The notes below the pieces were generated by a model, which saw only the letters and a list, made by a program, of their open reading frames with translations, did not search any database and was not told the origin of the DNA. Shown here piece by piece: positions 58,701 through 64,000 of a DNA stretch of 64,000 bases (within the stretch, counting starts at the first letter, position 1; the number at the start of each line of letters is the position of its first letter). The stretch is from Huiozyma naganishii CBS 8797 (lineage: Eukaryota; Ascomycota; Saccharomycetes; Saccharomycetales; Saccharomycetaceae). Both the position numbers and the translations under genes were made by a program. Where the stretch lies: positions 558,001 through 622,000 of the forward strand of contig NC_035927.1 of NCBI RefSeq assembly GCF_000348985.1, in the 5' to 3' direction.

Positions 58701-60778
58701 AAAGCCGTTCTGTAAGAGTGGTGTGTATTTGTCAACGTCGCGTTTTTGAATATCATGGCATCTAGTAACAACCAAAATTTAGCTTTATCTTTCGTCGAAG
58801 TTGGTACTATATGGCTAAGTGTCATGAAACACGCACCAATCAACGGTGTATCAAGCTTTGAAAATTCGAAAAGTACGTCAGAGAACATTGTGGATAAGGA
58901 TAGTTTGATGTTTTCATCAACATCGTGGGCTACCGACCCGATCAAAGTAAACAATGAAGATAGAAATATAATAGCCTCCTCGTTCAGCCCCTCTTCGAGT
59001 GCTACTAAATTAGTGTCAATTTCAGAGTTTCCTAACGTCTGTTGATGTTGAACCGCATTATTCAAACTGCTGATCTTCGCTATGTAGTCTGATATGCATT
59101 GGCAGATGATGTTCCATGAAACGGTACTGTCGTCATTGAAGTAATGGAAGACATTTACAGAGTTTTCTGCCCCAAAAGAGAGACTTGATATCATCAAGTA
59201 GAAACAGGACCTTATAAGACTGTCACTACACTTGGAAGCCCATGCAATAAACCCAAAAGCGTTCGATTCCTTGTCCTCCCAGAACACTTTAGCGTATTCA
59301 GGTCTCGATGCGTAAAAGTAGTAGATGGTCAAAAAGAACCTCTCCAGATCTGCCTTTACTGATACATCATCCAAAGTGAGGTCTTCACCAGACAGCAGGG
59401 AATCTTCTTCAGCATCTTTGATCTTTGTCAAAAGGAAAGCACAATCAGCAATAATCCTTTGTAGGACGACATGTGTTGTACTCAACAAAGTAATTTCCGT
59501 TTGCTCCGAAAGAAAGACGCAGTCAAATTGGTATTTTGGAATATGCTTCTTGTTGGCCGCCGGAGAGCCATAGTTGCTGTTTAAAAACCCTGCATTACCA
59601 CCGGAAATGTTATTCATGGCATTGTGCACATTGCCACTGGAGCTATTGGTGTACTGTGTGTCATCATCCAACAAATTCTTTGGAATTAGTTTTGGGATGT
59701 GTCTTTGCAACAATGATCTGATATCGTAAAACAAGTCAATGCTTTTATCCTTCTCCACAACGGATGTGTCTGCGGTGAACACCAATAATTGTTCAATTGC
59801 CCCCAATTCAACAGCAGTTGTCATGGGTTCGTCAACTGCCGTCTTGAAATCTAACGACATTGCTCTCTCGCTGGGCTTCTCCTTACACCATGATATAAAG
59901 AACGTCAAGAACACAAAAATGAAGGTCACGTGTACCGGCTTGGAATAAATCTCTGGGCTCTTTAAGTCTTTCAATAATGCTTGGTGTAAAGATTTGACTT
60001 CACCATCGGCAAAATGGTTCAACTCTCCAAACGTTTGGAAGACGGCAGGAAGATAATATATTATGAAGAAGTCATTTGCGTCCAGTGAGGTGATGTGGTC
60101 AATCAAGGATGTGATATGGGACTGAGTCGAAAGTATTCTATTCTGAGAAAGGCCAGTCAGTATCTGACTCAGTATATCGTATTCTTTCAACAAGAAATCA
60201 CGTTTAAATCTAACGTTCTTTTGAAATAAAACGTCGTAGTGGTCCAGAATTTGCGCCTTGTTAACGAGCTGTTTGATTTCCACCAGATTTGTGTGTATGG
60301 ATTTGAATGCCTGTATGACATTGCTGACCGTATTATCATCAAAGAAACTTTCCAGTATTGGATCATCGCGCTGAAGACAGTTGACGATATAAGCAACAAT
60401 TTGCAGGATGTACTGTCTTCTCATGAAGTATTGAATTTTCCCGTTATTCATCAACAAGAAATCGTCATTTTCGGTGTAATCTGCACCATTCAGGTTAGAC
60501 AGCATCAATTCTGCTATAATCAGCTCGTCTAAGTTCAATTCATCCGACAGTTTAATAGCAGAAATCACAAATACCTCGTTGAACTGGTATGTCGCACCAT
60601 CACCCAGTTTAGCCTCACCTTTCTCCAGTTGCGACCTGCTCGTCTGGTTTTTCCTCTTGTTGTTATCCAAATTCAGAGCTTTTAGATCCGTTAGCAGGCC
60701 ATTAAACAGTTCAAGATCCACCTCTCCATTCTGAATCGAACGATACAATAGCTCAAAGGGTTCCACAGACCAGTTCAT
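55709..60778 (-). CDS. NUP192: Nup192, inner-ring scaffold nucleoporin
   Basis: Predicted 1689 aa (S. cerevisiae 1683), a large alpha-helical solenoid of the nuclear pore inner ring that binds Nic96, Nup53 and Nup59. The ATG at 60778 gives MNWSVEPFELLYRSIQNGEVD, matching the family start; the frame extends 48 codons upstream but that part is probably promoter. SRSQLEKGEAKLGDGATYQFNE and SDELNLDELIIAELMLSN are conserved N-terminal blocks, and helical repeats continue to NGKECL at the end. No FG repeats, as expected for a scaffold nup. The gene is intact over 5 kb. Confidence 0.97.
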   Translation of the reverse strand: MNWSVEPFELLYRSIQNGEVDLELFNGLLTDLKALNLDNNKRKNQTSRSQLEKGEAKLGDGATYQFNEVFVISAIKLSDELNLDELIIAELMLSNLNGADYTENDDFLLMNNGKIQYFMRRQYILQIVAYIVNCLQRDDPILESFFDDNTVSNVIQAFKSIHTNLVEIKQLVNKAQILDHYDVLFQKNVRFKRDFLLKEYDILSQILTGLSQNRILSTQSHITSLIDHITSLDANDFFIIYYLPAVFQTFGELNHFADGEVKSLHQALLKDLKSPEIYSKPVHVTFIFVFLTFFISWCKEKPSERAMSLDFKTAVDEPMTTAVELGAIEQLLVFTADTSVVEKDKSIDLFYDIRSLLQRHIPKLIPKNLLDDDTQYTNSSSGNVHNAMNNISGGNAGFLNSNYGSPAANKKHIPKYQFDCVFLSEQTEITLLSTTHVVLQRIIADCAFLLTKIKDAEEDSLLSGEDLTLDDVSVKADLERFFLTIYYFYASRPEYAKVFWEDKESNAFGFIAWASKCSDSLIRSCFYLMISSLSFGAENSVNVFHYFNDDSTVSWNIICQCISDYIAKISSLNNAVQHQQTLGNSEIDTNLVALEEGLNEEAIIFLSSLFTLIGSVAHDVDENIKLSLSTMFSDVLFEFSKLDTPLIGACFMTLSHIVPTSTKDKAKFWLLLDAMIFKNATLTNTHHSYRTAFSSIFGNYSEVLGFLRLFAKLLQIDTSNQDHGLIRFGNLEFPAKLGQSYRKAGIWPYFNYIFTDLLIPSEKLTDEANKIAIQLPIMESINTALCSFDYRVILNSVPVGADLNRLTTSGDFFEYIQESPATAVFNYLFQEKCYQSIFKIIVGGSDELINIGSEGNYHTLLIQNACQVISRTLQHQETYLDELIPIVKKNRKEIFMIPKDFGHHGLRSFYDAIFFNLNVIAHFGLYVGVENYIIASESISILKKMSLLYNKNCSSTHLRNKLLIVLDAVDESARIKDAFISQIETPIDIEEKLQLKLEILDLLASNLSYSDQEMTVAHFLLGFQVSDAISVGPKLSTFIASGISLLGSLLNLLQASLESVSPANIDYAPMRLAAMTMEIILKLCRNPVTSAIIFDVLLENEFLDTIVMLDPQITKYTSWNNRLFETSSLESVHAFNEGPSLGAFISFLSYRNHLTQFFSLFIHRIFFVGTTFQISTYINYLISSNRGSAKILSFLNTLNYGSIPVSKYTGNLSSNLSKVSFELDLIPLKPRCTGNIFDFTEVDARLSLFKRANEVQPKPTMLTLVTNRSVDGDPSEKKEDAEMLKLRSYITDCLSNSKISDLQLCILHSWVQLVQIIVTDGKLGTLERCDFILEIFSTIVPKINDYVEFDVKFSEELVSLAVFLYEIYNQDRRTMDKYDKLDTRLDSLFKVCIHGITSPLSSISLRSDFYVLTNQYLVRILNDEKLSKEILQNLRVINEKFVEVISNDAIYGQGTSRITAILLLDSLVQVADWNKDNIILESLTKNAHLLLIIRTLKNIDNILKSTTEATSIDDLLYEMTAFKATVFFLIRIAQTRTGSQSLIQNKLLQVIGQCSFLKVDPELGLNLHFDENPSKGTGVVNINIGLESAASAGRETEDLSLFELFIPVFKLICTVLISVGSENEVVINNTRQLLSAFRKLLVGVFKKDALNDSEGRTNYLHGKNDVLGEMVMLITLLCTLTDYNGKECL

Positions 60779-61303
60779 TGTTATTTTTCCCTTTTCTAAA
60801 CTGCAGTTAGGGAGACGAGAAAGTTGGACAAGATATCTTTCCAAGTACTGTGTAAGTCTGTGATTCTTTGAAATGTATTCCCCTTCTTCTAGAGCTACCA
60901 AAGTCCCTAGAGACAGTCGCAAGCTTTTATATTGTAATATCTTTCCTCCTCAAATATGAGTATTTCGATGTTGATATTTTCAATTTTTTTTTTCACGTCA
61001 ATTTTCGAACTCGATGGGTCTACAAGAGTTACCCGTATGGCATCGCATCGAATCGCGAGCAGTTCGTCAGAGAGCCACACGGGAACCTGGTCTGTTTCGC
61101 GTGATATTTGCGCACTAGAGAGCCACTCGCTTTGGTTAAAAATACACAAGAACGTTATCGACCAAAAAATGGATCATCAATGAGAATTCCTTAAGAATGA
61201 TAAAAAAATTGGTTTTGTACAGGTGAGGGCAAAGTTAAAGAAGGGGTCAGACAGATGTGCTAACTAAGTAGCACAACCTATGCACAGAAAGCCAAAAAGT
61301 AAA
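60779..61303. other. NUP192 promoter / downstream of tRNA-Asp
   Basis: 525 bp. No gene is supported; the upstream NUP192 open frame reaches about 60922 but lacks coding support. Confidence 0.5.
61294..61298 (-). terminator. Pol III terminator of the tRNA-Arg/tRNA-Asp unit
   Basis: Five T on the minus strand, starting 6 bases downstream of the tRNA-Asp 3' end; the first adequate T run after the pair. Confidence 0.7.
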
Positions 61304-61375
61304 CTCCGCGACGGGGAATTGAACCCCGATCTGGCACGCGACAAGCGCCCATTCTAACCATTAAACTATCGCGGA
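61304..61375 (-). tRNA. tRNA-Asp (GUC)
   Basis: Minus strand, 72 nt, from TCCGCGATAGTTTAATGGTT through anticodon GTC (CGCTTGTCGCG) to GGGGTTCAATTCCCCGTCGCGG with discriminator G. The acceptor stem TCCGCGA/TCGCGGA and all arms pair perfectly. No intron. It is the downstream member of a tandem pair. Confidence 0.97.
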
Positions 61376-61393
61376 AAGAGGAAGAAGACAGAG

Positions 61394-61465
61394 CACTCAC
61401 ACTGGGGGTCGAACCCAGAATCTTCTGATTAGAAGTCAGACGCGTTGCCATTACGCCATGCGAGC
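61394..61465 (-). tRNA. tRNA-Arg (UCU)
   Basis: Minus strand, 72 nt, from GCTCGCATGGCGTAATGGC through anticodon TCT (GACTTCTAATC) to GGGTTCGACCCCC and a GTG end. The acceptor stem pairs GCTCGCA with TGTGAGT, using G-T pairs as in yeast. Lies 18 bp upstream of tRNA-Asp on the same strand, with no T run between them. Confidence 0.97.
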
Positions 61466-62059
61466 TCAGTTTCTTGAAAAAAACAAATTACGGTTGAGAA
61501 CATAAAACAAAAAGGTGTTAAAAATTGTTTTAGTCATGTTATTATATGGCTCTAAAAAAATTTTCTTACACCTGCAATCTTTTATTGAATTTGAATAATG
61601 TATATTCAAGAAAATTGTGATTGGTATATGGGTTTCAAATTTTTAAAATGAGCATATTTAAAAAGAAGGTAATGCCCTTTTGCTATCCTATGGGACAATA
61701 ACAGTCTGGTATCACTCTAGTTTGTACTGGACCCCCTGCGAGAATAGACTCTATTCACTTTTGCAGTTAAAATGTGCTATTTTAGAGATACAATGATGCT
61801 TCCGAGTAATAAGCAGGACCAAGAATGCTATCCCAGAGCTGACGAACTTTTCGAAGAGCTCATAACTAAAAGAAATAAAACACAAAATAAACAAGAAACG
61901 ATAAGAGATTGAAAGGAACCCCTTGTATTTTCCTCTATTTGCAAAATTCGGTGGAGAGTCGCAGAATACCATAAATCATATATGAAATACATTAAGGCCA
62001 ATATCTATAAGGTTACACACCTCGTCATGAACAAGTTATTTATGAACCTACAGTTATGC
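61466..62059. other. tRNA-Arg upstream / SRP102 3' region
   Basis: 594 bp of A+T-rich DNA. A 73-codon frame on the minus strand (61751-61972) is hydrophobic but unlike any known protein; such frames are common in this composition, so I do not call it. No LTR seen. Confidence 0.5.
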
Positions 62060-62857
62060 TCAAGACAATTCGGACATCCAATCACACCACCCGTCTACTT
62101 TATTTTTCATCGCGCTCCCACTTATGAACTCAACAGTTCCCTCTAACTGCTCAAAGTTAAAGGATCCAGAATATTGTACCTGTGAGAACAGGGGAAGACT
62201 GTCTTCCTCATCATCACTGTCCCCGCCATCAACATCTTCAGAGTTACCATTCTTCTTTACTTCATTCAGCGATTTCTTCTTTCTGGTGATGATATGTCCA
62301 ATTTCCCTTTCTATGGCCTGCTTGATCTTTGCGGGAGGTCTTGCCGTGAAGAAATCAAATTTATTGCATGCGATTAAAACATCGATGGCAGGATTTGAAT
62401 TTTCTGTGACATTCAAGACGTCAACCAAAAACTCTGCCGTATTCGTCAATTCTTTGAGATCCACTGTCGAATCAACGACATAGACAACACCTTTCACGTT
62501 TTTGTTCCCCTTCAAGAAGTCAAACAACTTATATCTAAGTTTGACGTGCCCAGGGAATTCAAGTAAGTTAGTGTGGCCTGGTAGATAATCGTGTTTTATA
62601 GAAGGTTCTTGAGATAGAACACAACTTCTAAACGACTCGGTGGTCAATCTCGTAAATAATGTAGTCTTCCCAGAATGTGAAGGCCCCGCCACTACAATGC
62701 TCTTCTGTGATTTCAACCCCTTTGCATTTGCCAGCTTACCCCCTCTTGAGACACTGTGAGCAGCATGCTGATTCCTCCTTAACAACAGAAGTACACAGCA
62801 AGTGATAAAAACTGCTGCTAGAGATACAATTACCTTGACATCTAATATAGACTCCAT
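62060..62857 (-). CDS. SRP102: Srp102, signal-recognition-particle receptor beta
   Basis: Predicted 265 aa (S. cerevisiae 244). ER-membrane GTPase that anchors the SRP receptor alpha subunit. A single N-terminal transmembrane helix (about 8-27, VIVSLAAVFITCCVLLLL) is followed by an Arf-like GTPase: G1 GPSHSGKTTLF (58-68), G3-like FPGHVKLR, G4 NKFD. An acidic, low-complexity insert (NSEDVDGGDSDDEEDSL, about 212-230) precedes the last helix. The ATG at 62857 is chosen because it places the membrane helix at the N-terminus; earlier in-frame Mets would bury it. Divergent from RSM22, as in S. cerevisiae YKL154W/YKL155C. Confidence 0.95.
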   Translation of the reverse strand: MESILDVKVIVSLAAVFITCCVLLLLRRNQHAAHSVSRGGKLANAKGLKSQKSIVVAGPSHSGKTTLFTRLTTESFRSCVLSQEPSIKHDYLPGHTNLLEFPGHVKLRYKLFDFLKGNKNVKGVVYVVDSTVDLKELTNTAEFLVDVLNVTENSNPAIDVLIACNKFDFFTARPPAKIKQAIEREIGHIITRKKKSLNEVKKNGNSEDVDGGDSDDEEDSLPLFSQVQYSGSFNFEQLEGTVEFISGSAMKNKVDGWCDWMSELS

Positions 62858-63044
62858 TGAGTGGACACAGAGACAAAATTGATCCCAAACTCTAACGACC
62901 ACTACTTCTTCCCAGTATTGCTCCAGTCGACGATGTAATGGGCGTGTTGTCGCGATGAACTTCGAATTCAATCAAAATTTTTATTAAATTTGTTATGACC
63001 TTAGTTTGGCATCTTTGACCCAGAGAAGGACATCGAGGGAGTCA

Positions 63045-64000
63045 ATGTTGAATAGAGCACCCCTGCGAGGTTTGTTAAAGCACCGTTTACATATACGAGG
63101 TGTTTGCAACCCGTCTGCTGCTCTTTTACAGGATTTTCGAAGTTCGCGGGAGAGGAGGTTGCTCCCGGAGACGCTGAAGGGTAAAGTGAACAATCTACAA
63201 ATCCTATTGAACGAGGATGTTGCTAAGGCGGTTAACAACAACATTGTATCCCTACATTTGCCGAATAATTTGCGTCGTGTGGCCAAAAATCAGTTTCTGA
63301 AATTGCAGGAAAATGAGGTTTATGAACTGCCCAAAACCTCTTTAGAGGTAGATGCTCACATCGCTGGGTTCTTTCTTAGAGACTACGCTGCAGCTTTCCA
63401 AGTGTTAACTGAACTAAAATCGAGACTCGGTAAATCAAACTTTAACCCACAACGAGTTCTGGACGTGAGTTTAGGTCCTGCTACCGGCATGATTGCGCTA
63501 AATGACGTTATGGGTGCAGAATTCAGACCCGAGGAGAAGGATGCCGTAATTACTTCAGGATCTGAAATGACCAAAAGAGCCAAGATTATGCTAAGTAGAC
63601 AGTTTAATGAGATTCCTATACCGCCGGCAGAAGCAGAAATCCCTGACACACAGGATAAAACTATTGATTCTGGGGGACCAGAAGTCAATGAAGATTATGA
63701 ACTTGTCGGTGAAGTGATGACGAAAAAAATTAAAACTGTTACCAAATTAAAGAACACTGTTCCAGTGAATAAGAAGTATGATTTAATTATTTTGCACCAC
63801 CAACTTTTGAGGAATAGAAAGAAGTTCCCCAAACAAGTGGATGAGAATATAGAAACTTATTTGAAACACTTGGCCCCCAATGGTCATATAGTGGTTATAG
63901 AGCGGGGTACTCCATTGGGCTTTGAAACTATAGCCCGAGCTCGGCAGCTTATGATCCGCCCAGAACGACACCCCATGGAGCATGGTAAAATATCTAGACC
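63045..64000 (+). CDS. RSM22: Rsm22, mitochondrial small-ribosome-associated methyltransferase-like protein (5' part)
   Basis: ATG 63045 opens a frame that continues to the window end, so the C-terminal part is missing (about 318 of roughly 630 residues present). The start is basic (MLNRAPLRGLLKHRLHIRG), a likely mitochondrial presequence. The methyltransferase fold begins with VLDVSLGPATGMIALN, followed by the disordered acidic stretch and YDLIILHHQLLRNRKK, then HLAPNGHIVVIERGTPLGFE, typical of the Rsm22 family. Divergent from SRP102 (187 bp between start codons), the S. cerevisiae arrangement. Confidence 0.92.
   Translation, partial: MLNRAPLRGLLKHRLHIRGVCNPSAALLQDFRSSRERRLLPETLKGKVNNLQILLNEDVAKAVNNNIVSLHLPNNLRRVAKNQFLKLQENEVYELPKTSLEVDAHIAGFFLRDYAAAFQVLTELKSRLGKSNFNPQRVLDVSLGPATGMIALNDVMGAEFRPEEKDAVITSGSEMTKRAKIMLSRQFNEIPIPPAEAEIPDTQDKTIDSGGPEVNEDYELVGEVMTKKIKTVTKLKNTVPVNKKYDLIILHHQLLRNRKKFPKQVDENIETYLKHLAPNGHIVVIERGTPLGFETIARARQLMIRPERHPMEHGKISR

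Noticed and set aside
61751..61972. 73-codon hydrophobic minus-strand ORF beside the tRNA pair
   Set aside because: Composition is that of random A+T-rich DNA; no recognisable motif.

Overview
The window is nuclear DNA of a budding yeast of the Saccharomycetaceae, almost certainly a post-whole-genome-duplication species. Genes are compact and mostly intronless. The two introns I can support use TACTAAC branch points. From about 0.4 to 48.2 kb the genes are orthologues of Saccharomyces cerevisiae YLR263W to YLR301W, with none of the sister YOR16x-YOR19x genes that a pre-duplication genome would interleave. Coding DNA is fairly G+C-rich (C/G-ending codons are frequent). That would fit a Kazachstania such as K. 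naganishii, but the species is my inference and not something the sequence proves.

Layout. 0-4.2 kb: a partial minus-strand frame at the left edge, then NEJ1, RPS28B and RED1. This block is inverted relative to S. cerevisiae. 5.7-6.9 kb: a secreted or vacuolar subtilisin-like protease that is not at this place in S. cerevisiae. 7.3-22.3 kb: PIG1, MCM5, SMD2 (with an intron), DBP9, YSH1 and the zinc-cluster factor YLR278C. 23.4-33.0 kb: a broken RSO55-like release-factor gene, YLR283W, ECI1, NNT1/EFM7, the chitinase CTS1, an inserted omega-type glutathione transferase, YLR287C and RPS30 (3-nt first exon, 390-nt intron). 33.3-48.2 kb: MEC3, GUF1, COQ11, GCD7, SEC72, GSP1, a small membrane protein (YLR297W-like), YHC1, ECM38, EXG1 (frameshifted) and HRI1. 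48.6 kb: a shrunken tRNA-Glu at a synteny break. 48.9-54.2 kb: ERV14, OLE1 and SDS23 (the YGL054-056 block). 55.7-64 kb: NUP192, a tandem tRNA-Arg/tRNA-Asp pair, SRP102, and the start of RSM22, which runs off the right end.

Functionally this is mostly housekeeping: DNA replication and checkpoint (MCM5, MEC3, NEJ1, RED1), RNA processing (YSH1, SMD2, YHC1, DBP9), translation (RPS28, RPS30, GCD7, GUF1, RSM22), nuclear transport (GSP1, NUP192), ER targeting (SEC72, SRP102, ERV14), cell wall and secretion (CTS1, EXG1, ECM38) and lipids (OLE1, ECI1). I found no convincing new multi-gene system. The most unusual things are: (i) genes interrupted by small indels: EXG1 cut between signal peptide and enzyme, RSO55 scrambled inside its catalytic GGQ loop, and a possible third case at the left edge; (ii) a G+C-rich, hairpin-dense 1.6-kb non-coding stretch between PIG1 and MCM5; (iii) a structurally reduced tRNA-Glu; (iv) a perfect G-quadruplex motif three bases from the OLE1 start; (v) five tandem in-frame stop codons after YHC1; and (vi) an SMD2 intron that is a multiple of three and stop-free. 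Whether the indels are biological or sequencing errors cannot be settled from the sequence alone.
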